Shown here piece by piece: positions 1-7,713 of a DNA stretch of 19,338 bases. The notes beneath the pieces are model-generated. The model was not told the origin of the DNA. It searched no databases and saw only the letters and a list, made by a program, of their open reading frames with translations. How positions within the stretch are numbered: the first letter of the stretch is position 1; each line of letters starts with the position of its first letter. Source of the stretch: an uncultured Dorea sp. (lineage in GTDB: Bacteria; Bacillota_A; Clostridia; Lachnospirales; Lachnospiraceae). The stretch is from NCBI GenBank assembly GCA_910579015.1, contig CAJTRO010000024.1, positions 35,631 to 54,968 of the forward strand, written 5' to 3'. The translations under genes were made by a program, and so were the position numbers.

Positions 1-1137
1 TGATGCGCCGCCGCCTGTTGAGATATGCGTCATCTTATCGCCATAGCCCAACTGGTTTACTGCCGCCGCGGAATCGCCGCCGCCGATGATCGTTGTCGCC
101 TCAGTGTCAGCCAGAGCCTTCGCAACAGCCTCTGTACCATTAGCAAACTTCGGCATCTCGAAGCATCCCATCGGTCCGTTCCATACAACCGTCTTCGCAT
201 CCTGTACTGCGTCGCAGAATATCTTCACGGTATCCGGTCCGATATCAAGTCCCTGCCATCCGTCCGGAATCTCGCCCGCTTTTACAACCTTGCTGTTGGC
301 ATCATTAGAGAAATCATCTGCGATCACTGTATCTACAGGAAGCAGTAACTTCACACCCTTCTCCTCTGCCTTCTTAAGCATATTCAGCGCATACTCGCAG
401 TAATCTGCCTCGAGAAGAGATCCGCCGACGCTTCCGCCCTGTGCCTTTGAGAAGGTATAGGACATACCGCCGCCGATGATCAGGGTATCTACCTTGTCAA
501 GCAGGTTCTCGATTACAGAAATCTTGCTGGATACCTTCGCTCCGCCAAGGATTGCGACAAACGGCCTCTCCGGATTATTCACTGCATTTCCAAGGAAATC
601 AATCTCCTTCTGCATCAGATAGCCTACTGCCGCCGTGTCAACAAACTGTGTCACGCCTACGTTAGAGCAATGTGCACGGTGTGCGGTCCCGAACGCATCA
701 TTCACAAATACTTCACAGAGAGAAGCAAGCTCCTTGCTGAACGCTTCGCCGTTCTTGGTCTCCTCGATCCTGTAACGGGTGTTCTCAAGAAGTACCACTT
801 CGCCGTCCTGCATAGCTTCTACTGCGGCCTTCGCATTCTCCCCTACAACCTCTGCGTCTGCGGCAAACTTTACATCCTGTCCAAGAAGCTCAGACAGACG
901 CTTTGCCACCGGTGCAAGAGATAACTCCGGCTTCGGCTCTCCCTTCGGTTTACCAAGATGTGAGCACAGAATGATCCTTCCGCCGTCAGCAATAAGCTTC
1001 TTAATAGTAGGAAGCGCTGCAACCAGACGATTCTCATCTGTGATCTTTCCGTCGATAAGAGGTACGTTAAAATCACACCTTACCAATACTTTCCTGCCTT
1101 TTACATTGATATCATCTACTGATTTTTTATTGAGCAT
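1..1137 (-). CDS. pgk: Phosphoglycerate kinase, C-terminus cut by window edge
   Basis: This enzyme transfers the acyl phosphate of 1,3-bisphosphoglycerate to ADP, the first ATP-yielding step of glycolysis, in the cytosol. From the ATG at 1137 the frame is open to base 1, giving 379 residues; the family is about 395 long, so only roughly the last 20 residues are missing. Visible family signatures are RCDFNVP (residues 20-26), the SHLGKPKG segment, LLENTRY, and near the left edge the nucleotide-binding GGGDSAAAVNQ followed by the conserved THISTGGGAS. The gene lies downstream of gap on the same strand, but an intrinsic terminator stands between them. The start is uncertain. MLNKKSVDDINVKG is the usual clostridial N-terminus, yet no clear Shine-Dalgarno sequence precedes it, and another in-frame ATG lies at 1191, adding 18 residues. 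A TATAAT at 1239-1244 could be a -10 box, but no good -35 accompanies it. Confidence 0.96.
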   Translation of the reverse strand, partial: MLNKKSVDDINVKGRKVLVRCDFNVPLIDGKITDENRLVAALPTIKKLIADGGRIILCSHLGKPKGEPKPELSLAPVAKRLSELLGQDVKFAADAEVVGENAKAAVEAMQDGEVVLLENTRYRIEETKNGEAFSKELASLCEVFVNDAFGTAHRAHCSNVGVTQFVDTAAVGYLMQKEIDFLGNAVNNPERPFVAILGGAKVSSKISVIENLLDKVDTLIIGGGMSYTFSKAQGGSVGGSLLEADYCEYALNMLKKAEEKGVKLLLPVDTVIADDFSNDANSKVVKAGEIPDGWQGLDIGPDTVKIFCDAVQDAKTVVWNGPMGCFEMPKFANGTEAVAKALADTEATTIIGGGDSAAAVNQLGYGDKMTHISTGGGAS

Positions 1138-1257
1138 GTAAATCGACTGCCGCCCCGGACAAAACACCGGCACATCCGTGTTTCCATCCATATTATAGAC
1201 TTTTCGGGCGGCTTTCCCCTTTCAATGATTTTAATATGATTATATCTGCACAGTACC

Positions 1258-1293
1258 AAAAAAGGATCCGGTCCTTAATCAGACCGGACCCTT
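1258..1293 (-). terminator. Intrinsic terminator after gap
   Basis: Read on the minus strand, a stem formed by TCCGGTC and GACCGGA, extended by two further G-C pairs across one mismatch, is followed at once by six T residues (1263 down to 1258). It starts 15 nt after the gap stop codon. It should end most gap transcripts before pgk, so pgk would depend on read-through or on its own promoter between 1138 and 1257. Confidence 0.85.
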
Positions 1294-1307
1294 TGGGTAT
1301 TCCAGAA

Positions 1308-2321
1308 TTATGCTAATTCAGAGAAGTATTTGATTGTCCTTACCATCTGGCTTGTGTAAGAATTCTCATTGTCATACCATGATACAACCTGAACCTCTGT
1401 TGTTCCGTTGTCTAACGGGCAAACCATTGTCTGTGTGGCATCGAACAATGAACCATATCTCATACCAACGATATCGCTGGATACGATCTCGTCTGTGTTG
1501 TATCCGAAGGACTCATTAGAAGCAGCCTTCATAGCCTCGTTGATCTGGTCTACTGTTACATTGCCTTCTACAACTGCTGTCAGGATTGTTGTTGATCCTG
1601 TAGGTGTAGGAATTCTCTGAGCAGCTCCGATCAGCTTGCCGTTCAGTTCCGGGATAACCAGACCGATAGCCTTAGCTGCACCTGTGCTGTTAGGTACGAT
1701 ATTCACTGCCGCTGCACGAGATCTTCTTAAGTCACCCTTTCTCTGCGGTCCGTCAAGTGTCATCTGATCGCCTGTGTAAGCGTGGATCGTACACATAATA
1801 CCTGACTTGATGGTTGCAAGATCGTTAAGAGCCTTAGCCATCGGTGCCAGACAGTTTGTTGTACAGGAAGCAGCGGAGATAACGGTATCCTCTGCTGTCA
1901 GCTTGTCATGATTTACATTGTAAACGATAGTAGGAAGGTCATTTCCTGCTGGTGCGGAGATAACAACTTTTCTTGCACCTGCCTTAACATGTGCGGAAGC
2001 TTTCTCTTTAGATGTGTAGAAACCTGTACACTCCAGAACAACGTCTACGTTCAGATCTCCCCATGGAAGTTCTTCAGCGTTAGCCTTTGCGTAAATCTTA
2101 ATCTCTTTGCCGTCAACAATGATAGAGTCCTCTGTCGCCTCTACCTTGTCACATAAAGCGTATCTGCCCTGTGAAGAGTCATACTTTAACAGGTGTGCAA
2201 GCATCTTAGGAGATGTAAGGTCGTTGATCGCTACAACCTCATATCCCTCTGCCCCAAACATCTGTCTGAATGCAAGACGTCCGATACGTCCGAATCCATT
2301 GATCGCTACTTTTACTGCCAT
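1308..2321 (-). CDS. gap: Glyceraldehyde-3-phosphate dehydrogenase (NAD-dependent, glycolytic)
   Basis: This cytosolic glycolytic enzyme oxidises and phosphorylates glyceraldehyde 3-phosphate to 1,3-bisphosphoglycerate. It is 337 residues, the normal length. The Rossmann motif INGFGRIGR is at residues 7-15. Asp34 in AINDLT is the residue that normally selects NAD over NADP. The active site ASCTTNCLAP places the catalytic cysteine at Cys153, with Asn156 and Cys157 following. The start is supported by AGGAGG eight bases upstream. A strong promoter lies about 95 nt upstream of the ATG and a terminator follows the stop, so gap can be a single-gene unit. Its product is the substrate of pgk, the next gene on the strand. 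Confidence 0.98.
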   Translation of the reverse strand: MAVKVAINGFGRIGRLAFRQMFGAEGYEVVAINDLTSPKMLAHLLKYDSSQGRYALCDKVEATEDSIIVDGKEIKIYAKANAEELPWGDLNVDVVLECTGFYTSKEKASAHVKAGARKVVISAPAGNDLPTIVYNVNHDKLTAEDTVISAASCTTNCLAPMAKALNDLATIKSGIMCTIHAYTGDQMTLDGPQRKGDLRRSRAAAVNIVPNSTGAAKAIGLVIPELNGKLIGAAQRIPTPTGSTTILTAVVEGNVTVDQINEAMKAASNESFGYNTDEIVSSDIVGMRYGSLFDATQTMVCPLDNGTTEVQVVSWYDNENSYTSQMVRTIKYFSELA

Positions 2322-2421
2322 GATTAATTCCTCCTAAAGTTTTATTAACTGTTTACGCAGTCCTTTGATTCGTGAAGCCTTTAACCCGTATAGATTGTTA
2401 AATAATCCTCAACTGGTAATA

Positions 2422-2450
2422 ATTGTACTAAATCTGATACAAAAATTCAA
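2422..2450 (-). promoter_or_regulatory. Sigma-A type promoter of gap
   Basis: On the minus strand TTGAAT (-35, 2450-2445) and TACAAT (-10, 2427-2422) are separated by exactly 17 nt. The predicted start near 2415 leaves a leader of about 95 nt before the gap ATG. No clear riboswitch or strong hairpin was recognised in that leader. The promoter lies in the 169-nt gap between the molybdoenzyme stop and gap. Confidence 0.75.
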
Positions 2451-2490
2451 GTGCTTTTCCCATTTTTATGTAACTTGTTCAAAAAGATAT

Positions 2491-4614
2491 TTATTCGCTG
2501 TCTCTAAAGAGCAGCTCCAAAGAAGCCTCATCCGCCTTCTCCACCCGGCAAGGAACAGACTTCATGGTGACAAAGCCAGTGACCGGATCGTTATAATCAA
2601 GGCTTGTCAGTTCATTGACATTACCAATCCTCCACGCTTTTGGCATATAGGCGCTGCCTCCGCCATGCGGGATATGGATACAATGCCGTGCCATGCCGCA
2701 CACACGCGCCTTGAATGTTCCCGTCCCGAAGGGAGTCGTCACCTGCGCCCAGTCTCCGTCCTTGATATGAAGTTCCCCGGCATCCTCCGGCGACAGGTCC
2801 ATGTATGGATAGGGTTCTGCCTTCGCAACACCGGGAAGGTTTGCTCCAAATACGCCCATCCTGTGCATACTTCTCGCACCTGTCGTCATAGTGAACGGAA
2901 ACTGCGGATCGGCAAATTCCGGGATCGACCGGATATCCCTGTATTCCGGATACGGGGTAAATCCATTCTCTTCGAGAAGGGTTGAACAGATTTCGAACTT
3001 GCCGGACGGTGTGGGGAATCCCGGCTGTCCGTCCGCCCGAAGCTTTCCGGTCCTGTATTTCTGGTAAATTCTTGTCTCCTGTCCTCCCCCCGTCCCAAAA
3101 TCTCCCGCATACGGCGGAACCATTTGGCAAAGCCATTCTTTTAATTCCTCCCTGGTTCCGGGATAATCATCTCCAACACCCAGCTCCTTTGCAATCCCCG
3201 CAAGGATAAGTACGTCATCCCTGCTCTCGCCCACCGGCTCGATCACCGGCTCGATCAGCGTGACTTTTCCGTCTGCCCCCATTACCGGTTTGTAGGTCTC
3301 GAATACCGTACAAGCCGGGAAGACCACATCCGCATAACGGCTGTCCTCCGTCGGATAACGGTCTGACACGATAAGACACTCAAGCTTCTCATATACTTTC
3401 CGCCACTTCTTACTGTCCGGGAACGTCAGCGCCGGAGATCCGCCCGCTAAGATCAGCCCCCGCACCGGATACGGATCATCCTCAAGGACAGCCTTGGGGA
3501 AACGGCAGAACTGTCCGCCGCCGATAAATTTGTAGAACATCGGGAATTCATCCATCCCGACCGGCTTATTCTCCACCGGAAGCTCCTTTGGCACAAATGT
3601 CGGCACATTCCTGCAATTCAGATATATTCCGCCTTCCACATCCAGTTTGCCGGTGATCGCCCAGAGCGTGAATATCGCACGGTTATTCTGGATCGCACTG
3701 AGCTGGTACTCAAGGCCGGTGTAAGCAGCCAGAGAAATCTTCTCTGTCGAACAGAAGATATCCACAAGTTTCTCCGTCAGCTCTTCTGACACACCGCACC
3801 ATTTGGAAAGCTGTTCTGCCGTCAGCGTATCAAGATATGCCCTGAGCTCATCAAAACCGCGTGTATAATCTCGAACAAACTCCTTATCATACCGCTCACT
3901 GTCAATGATCTTCTTTAACATGGCCAGCGCCAGCGCACCGTCTGCTCCCGGGATCACAGGTATCCACAGGTCAGCCAGCTCTCCGATACCATTTCTCCGC
4001 GGATCAATGACGACCAACTTAGCTCCCCGCTCTTTCGCCGCTTTAATACTCTTGATCAGCATCTGCGGTCCGTCGTCTGTCACCGGATTCTTTCCCCATG
4101 AGAATATGTAATCACTGTTCGGGATATCCTGCACCATCATGCGGGTATTCAGACCTGAGGTCGTCACCGGAGTTACCATGCTGGATGCCATATTACATAT
4201 GGATGACGCGTTAAAATCATTGGGCGAACCCAGCCTCTTCATCAGACAGGGCTTCTGATTATCAGAAAGGATTCTTCCCACCGGCATCCCTAGAACTCCT
4301 CTTCCAAGATAAGACGCCATGGCACGCTCACCATACTTTTCCATCGTTTTTCTGATCAGCTCTGCCGCATATCTATATGCTTCCTCCCACGAGGCGCGCC
4401 TGAATCTGCCTTCTCCCTTTTTTCCGTCCCGGATAAGCGGATAAGTCAGGCGATCTCCGCTGTATAACAATTCCGGGGTGAGCGCCCCTCTGATGCAGAG
4501 CCGCCCTTTGGGAGAAGCCTTATCCGGCTCAACTTTCACGATCTTTCCGTCTTCTACCGTGACAAGCACCTGGCATCCGCCCTGACACATACCGCAGACT
4601 CTGTTTACAACCAT
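2491..4614 (-). CDS. Stand-alone molybdopterin oxidoreductase (DMSO reductase family)
   Basis: This 707-residue catalytic subunit should carry a bis-molybdopterin-guanine-dinucleotide Mo or W centre and one [4Fe-4S] cluster. The cluster ligands are Cys7, Cys10, Cys14 and Cys40. Cys140 (in SSICNMASS) stands where the selenocysteine or cysteine metal ligand sits in formate dehydrogenase and Nap-type enzymes. Residue 42 is Arg where those families usually have Lys. The dinucleotide-binding stretch VVIDPRRN and a C-terminal molybdopterin-binding domain (about residues 580-700) are recognisable. The N-terminus starts directly at the cluster motif, with no Tat or Sec signal, so it is probably cytosolic. 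The start is set by AAAGGAGG. There is no iron-sulfur or membrane partner next to it: gap lies downstream and a divergent ATPase-like gene upstream. The substrate is unknown. Formate dehydrogenase is unlikely because Asn141 replaces the usual His. Confidence 0.88.
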   Translation of the reverse strand: MVVNRVCGMCQGGCQVLVTVEDGKIVKVEPDKASPKGRLCIRGALTPELLYSGDRLTYPLIRDGKKGEGRFRRASWEEAYRYAAELIRKTMEKYGERAMASYLGRGVLGMPVGRILSDNQKPCLMKRLGSPNDFNASSICNMASSMVTPVTTSGLNTRMMVQDIPNSDYIFSWGKNPVTDDGPQMLIKSIKAAKERGAKLVVIDPRRNGIGELADLWIPVIPGADGALALAMLKKIIDSERYDKEFVRDYTRGFDELRAYLDTLTAEQLSKWCGVSEELTEKLVDIFCSTEKISLAAYTGLEYQLSAIQNNRAIFTLWAITGKLDVEGGIYLNCRNVPTFVPKELPVENKPVGMDEFPMFYKFIGGGQFCRFPKAVLEDDPYPVRGLILAGGSPALTFPDSKKWRKVYEKLECLIVSDRYPTEDSRYADVVFPACTVFETYKPVMGADGKVTLIEPVIEPVGESRDDVLILAGIAKELGVGDDYPGTREELKEWLCQMVPPYAGDFGTGGGQETRIYQKYRTGKLRADGQPGFPTPSGKFEICSTLLEENGFTPYPEYRDIRSIPEFADPQFPFTMTTGARSMHRMGVFGANLPGVAKAEPYPYMDLSPEDAGELHIKDGDWAQVTTPFGTGTFKARVCGMARHCIHIPHGGGSAYMPKAWRIGNVNELTSLDYNDPVTGFVTMKSVPCRVEKADEASLELLFRDSE

Positions 4615-4675
4615 ACTGCAATTCCTCCTTTACCAAACTGGCGTACTTTTTACAATTACTCTTCTGACAGCTTCT

Positions 4676-4705
4676 ATATTAAGTGTAACTTCTGACACGA
4701 TACAA
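4676..4705 (-). promoter_or_regulatory. Probable promoter of the molybdoenzyme gene, with overlapping inverted repeat
   Basis: On the minus strand TTGTAT (4705-4700) and TAATAT (4681-4676) are spaced 18 nt apart, about 60 nt upstream of the ATG. The spacer holds GTGTCAGAAGTTACAC (4697-4682), a partial inverted repeat of the form TGTNA-N4-TNACA. This resembles sites of the Crp/Fnr regulator family in layout only. The promoter is moderate and the operator is speculative. Confidence 0.45.
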
Positions 4706-4788
4706 GTCCAATCGGATTTCCGGATAAATAAGGCGTATTATTAAAATTTTCTATCCATATAATATCCACAGCGCTTTTCTATAAATAA

Positions 4789-4817
4789 TTGACCATCGAA
4801 CAATAAGTGTATATAAT
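4789..4817 (+). promoter_or_regulatory. Sigma-A type promoter of the ATPase-like gene
   Basis: TTGACC (4789-4794) and TATAAT (4812-4817) are separated by 17 nt, a near-consensus promoter. The predicted start near 4824 gives a leader of about 88 nt. It is divergent from the molybdoenzyme promoter in the same 297-nt intergenic region. Its good state suggests that the damaged gene downstream is still transcribed. Confidence 0.78.
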
Positions 4818-4911
4818 CTAACTAGAACTATATCTCAATTCTACAGAATGCTGTGCTAAATTGTGATTAACGTATAAAATTATAATGATCTGAAACGGGG
4901 GTGCAATCTTA

Positions 4912-6135
4912 ATGGGAAGATATCTGAATCTGGGTAATGCCGGATTTCAATCGATAAGAAAAGGTCTGTACATTGACAAATCCGGACTGATCGCATTCGT
5001 AAACAGGACTCTGGGAACCAAGGACAAACTTACTTGTGTCAGCCGCCCAAGAAGATTCGGCAAGTCATTTGCTTCACAAATGCTATGTGCATATTATGAC
5101 AAAAGCTGTGATTCAAAAGAATTGTTTCGAGGTCTTGAAATTACCAACCATCCAGATTGTAATTTATATATGAACCAATACAATGTAATATATCTTGATA
5201 TTACCTGGTTTATCTCCACAGTCGAAAATATCCAGGACACCGTAATTTATCTGCAAAAGGAAGTCGTCGCGGAATTATCCCAGACGTTTACATCCATAAA
5301 AACAGACGGCTTTTCCCTTCCGGTCACGCTATCTGACATTAGCGACAGAACCGGACAAAAATTTATTATCATAATAGATGAGTGGGATGCCTTGTTCAGA
5401 GAAGCAAAAGCGGAACATAAACTACAGGAAGAATATGTCCAGCTCTTACGCGGACTGTTTAAAAGCAGCCAGACTGATAAAATGATTGAAGCGGCTTACA
5501 TGACCGGCATCTTACCAGTTAAAAAATATGGAACCCAGTCGGCTCTTACTGATTTCCGGGAGTATACAATGGTCAACCCCAGGAAACTGGCAAAATATGT
5601 CGGATTTACCGAAGCTGAAGTCTATGGTCTCTGCCAGGATTATAACATAGATTTTAACGAGATGAAAAGCTGGTATGACGGGTATTCATTTTCAAACGAA
5701 CACTCTATATACAGCCCTAATTCTGTCATCGAAGCAATCCGGAACGAAGAATTTGCCACCTACTGGACAGAGACTGAAACTTACGAAAGCTTAAAATCCT
5801 ATATCAATATGAATATGGATGGCTTAAAGGATATGATCATATCCATGTTGGGAGGTAAGCATTGTAAAATAAGCACCCGTCGTTTTCAAAATGACATGGT
5901 AAGCATGAAAAGCTCAGATGACGTCATGACACTGCTTGTACATCTTGGTTATCTTGCATTTGTATCTCAAAAAAGTGAAGTTTATATTCCAAACAGAGAA
6001 GTAGCGGACGAATTTAAGAATGCAGTCGAAGGCGGAAATTGGGATATAATTGCCGAGACATTATCCGCATCAGACGAACTGCTGGAAGCGACACTTGCTG
6101 GTAAAAATGAGATTGTTGCTAAGAGTCAACTATGA
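4912..6135 (+). CDS. AAA-ATPase-like protein of the PDDEXK-nuclease family, C-terminally truncated
   Basis: The 407-residue product matches the N-terminal part of the AAA-ATPase-like (PF09820 type) plus PDDEXK_9 (PF08011 type) family, common and often multicopy in gut anaerobes and of unknown role. Visible motifs are the family start with YIDKSGLI (residues 20-27), the Walker A-like SRPRRFGKS (44-52) and a Walker B stretch IIIIDEWD (about 155-162), followed by the usual LLRGLFK and WYDGY segments. Full family members run on for roughly 100-150 residues with a nuclease domain. Here the frame ends shortly after LLEATLAGKNE. The start follows a GGGGG stretch about 10 nt upstream, a weak ribosome site. 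The gene is more AT-rich than its neighbours, which fits horizontal gain. Whether the truncated protein is functional is unknown. Confidence 0.85.
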   Translation: MGRYLNLGNAGFQSIRKGLYIDKSGLIAFVNRTLGTKDKLTCVSRPRRFGKSFASQMLCAYYDKSCDSKELFRGLEITNHPDCNLYMNQYNVIYLDITWFISTVENIQDTVIYLQKEVVAELSQTFTSIKTDGFSLPVTLSDISDRTGQKFIIIIDEWDALFREAKAEHKLQEEYVQLLRGLFKSSQTDKMIEAAYMTGILPVKKYGTQSALTDFREYTMVNPRKLAKYVGFTEAEVYGLCQDYNIDFNEMKSWYDGYSFSNEHSIYSPNSVIEAIRNEEFATYWTETETYESLKSYINMNMDGLKDMIISMLGGKHCKISTRRFQNDMVSMKSSDDVMTLLVHLGYLAFVSQKSEVYIPNREVADEFKNAVEGGNWDIIAETLSASDELLEATLAGKNEIVAKSQL

Positions 6136-6202
6136 TAAAGAAACAAAATGTCATCAATGCCTGATTGAAAAATATGTTCATACACCAAAGACAGATCTTT
6201 AG
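4912..6202 (+). pseudogene. Deleted and frameshifted AAA-ATPase/PDDEXK gene with surviving C-terminal tail
   Basis: A second reading frame overlapping the 3' end of the ATPase-like gene encodes, from about 6113 to the TAG at 6200-6202, a peptide containing VNYDKETKCHQCLIEKY. This matches the conserved end of the PDDEXK_9 domain (family form: LLVGINYDKKTKKH-x-C-x-IEK). The piece that should lie between LLEATLAG and this tail, which holds the nuclease catalytic residues and is on the order of 100 codons, is absent. The simplest reading is an internal out-of-frame deletion with its junction near 6100-6115. The matched tail is seen in the sequence; the deletion history is inferred from family knowledge. 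Confidence 0.75.
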
Positions 6203-6239
6203 AAATGCCACAGCAAGGCAATAACTATAATTATAATAA

Positions 6240-6325
6240 AGAGGCTGTTGCAAAATACTGTTTATACACAATATATATGTAATATTACATATATGGCGTA
6301 TAACGGTTATTTCGCAACAGCCTCT
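6240..6325. repeat. 86-bp palindromic MITE-like element or large hairpin
   Basis: The terminal arms 6240-6257 and 6308-6325 are inverted repeats matching at 17 of 18 positions, beginning AGAGGCTGTTGC. Inside them, TTATAC (6262-6267) pairs with GTATAA (6298-6303), and at the centre is a perfect 22-bp palindrome (6273-6294). The parts are spaced nearly symmetrically, so either strand folds into one long hairpin. Ends of the GAGGCTGTTGCAAAA kind resemble insertion-sequence termini, which points to a non-autonomous element, but no clear target duplication was seen. It lies 37 nt past the ATPase remnant stop and 32 nt past the pmbA stop, so it may also act as a terminator between these convergent genes, although its T-tract is weak. 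Confidence 0.7.
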
Positions 6326-6357
6326 CCCTGTATGAAACCATCCGATCAGATATTCTG

Positions 6358-7713
6358 TTACTCCCCGGACACCATAAGCTCTTTCACCTTCACCGAAGGA
6401 CTCACAACGCACGTCCCAGCCTCCGTCTTATAATCCGGATCGTCCCCGATCATCTCTATATCCTTCCACAATCCGAAGATATTCCCCGATATGGTGAACT
6501 GGCTGACAGCCGTCCCTATCTGACCGTCAACAATCTTATTCCCGGATGCCAGCAGAGAGAACTCCCCGCTTCGTGTACTTCCCCCAGCGAACATGCCTTC
6601 AATCTTCGTAATATAGATTCCGCCTTCGGCCGCCAAAAGGAGCTCCTCCCTCGAATGAGTTTCTCCCTCACAGGAGAGGATCACATTCGTCACACCAGTC
6701 CCGATATCCGCCGTCACGTCCGGCTTAAATCCGTTTCCGGTACTCTCCTTTCCTGTCTTGGCGCCGCTCTTTCTATTATACAGCACATTTTCAAATACGC
6801 CCTCCTGCACAAGCGTCTTCCTGGAAACAGGAACACCCTCATCATCTATCCTGCGCCTTCTGGTTCCTTCTTTGCCAAACGGATCCTCCTCAATCCGAAG
6901 AAGCCCGCATCCGATCTGCGTATGCTCCTTTCCTGCCAGAGCGCTTGTACGATGTATAAGGTTCTCCCCGTAGAACATAGGAAGATAATGCCCCGTGATC
7001 TCGGCCATCACACAATTCGCTATGACGATGGGGTAAGTGCCGGACTTCATTCTTACGGCATGAAGCCCGATCCGTGCGTCTTCTGCCGCTCTCTTTGCCA
7101 GCTCACAGGCCGTCTTTTTGAAATTATCCGTCACCCCGGCATCTACTATCCCGTATTTCGACGCTGCCGCCACAAATCCTTCGTCTCTGGCGGCCACCCG
7201 GATCGTAAAAGTACTTCCGCCGTCGTCATCCGCAAGGTAATGCATCTGCTCGTCAAGCAGGGTAACCGTCTCCTCATACTGATGATATTCGCAGGATTCC
7301 ACAAAATGTGCCTTCTCACACGCCAGCGCATCCTGCTCTGCACATCTTAATCCGTCAATAACCGCATCCCTGTCAGCCTCATGCCATCTCTGTTCCCGGA
7401 AATCCTTACTTTCCGCAATCTCATGGGGAATCTCCCTATCCGGATATATGCCTGCCGTCTCCCTAAGCTGCCGGATAAGACCGGTATCCTCCTTCAGACA
7501 GTTCGTATAGGCACAGCAATATTCACCGTTCCACGCCGCCTCCACAACGTACATCTTACTGTCCCCGCATTCATGGCGTATCAGGCTCTGTCCCTGCACC
7601 ACAAGGCGCAGAGATCTCCTGGTACTGATAAAAAGCCTTAGATGGTCAAACCCCTGCCCTTTAAGCCATTTCATAAACTCAATAATACCAGCGTCCTCCC
7701 ATGCACCTGTCAT
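6358..7713 (-). CDS. pmbA: TldE/PmbA, non-catalytic partner of TldD peptidase
   Basis: This 451-residue protein belongs to the TldD/PmbA (peptidase U62) family. In characterised systems TldD and TldE form a cytosolic heterodimer that degrades unfolded peptides and matures some modified peptides; the metal-binding HExxxH is in TldD only. That motif is absent here, and the family segments RIDDEGVP, STGNGFKP and EGMFAGGSTRSGEFSLLASG identify it as the TldE/PmbA side. The start at 7713 is chosen because its ATG overlaps the tldD stop as ATGA and GTAGGAGG lies just upstream; a longer frame from 7800 would run inside tldD and has no such support. The overlap implies translational coupling and balanced synthesis of the two subunits. 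Confidence 0.93.
   Translation of the reverse strand: MTGAWEDAGIIEFMKWLKGQGFDHLRLFISTRRSLRLVVQGQSLIRHECGDSKMYVVEAAWNGEYCCAYTNCLKEDTGLIRQLRETAGIYPDREIPHEIAESKDFREQRWHEADRDAVIDGLRCAEQDALACEKAHFVESCEYHQYEETVTLLDEQMHYLADDDGGSTFTIRVAARDEGFVAAASKYGIVDAGVTDNFKKTACELAKRAAEDARIGLHAVRMKSGTYPIVIANCVMAEITGHYLPMFYGENLIHRTSALAGKEHTQIGCGLLRIEEDPFGKEGTRRRRIDDEGVPVSRKTLVQEGVFENVLYNRKSGAKTGKESTGNGFKPDVTADIGTGVTNVILSCEGETHSREELLLAAEGGIYITKIEGMFAGGSTRSGEFSLLASGNKIVDGQIGTAVSQFTISGNIFGLWKDIEMIGDDPDYKTEAGTCVVSPSVKVKELMVSGE

Noticed and set aside
1184..1225. TATAAT at 1191-1196 as the pgk promoter
   Set aside because: The best -35-like TTGAAA lies 22 nt away, too far for a normal sigma-A promoter.
2365..2985. 206-codon plus-strand frame overlapping the molybdoenzyme gene, and other long antisense frames under the opp, tldD and subtilase genes
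   Set aside because: Their sequences are low-quality mirror images of clear conserved genes, lack ribosome sites and resemble no family I recognise.
2491..4614. Calling the molybdoenzyme a formate dehydrogenase
   Set aside because: Cluster and ligand spacing fit, but the residue after the metal ligand is Asn rather than His and no partner subunits are present; substrate is left open.
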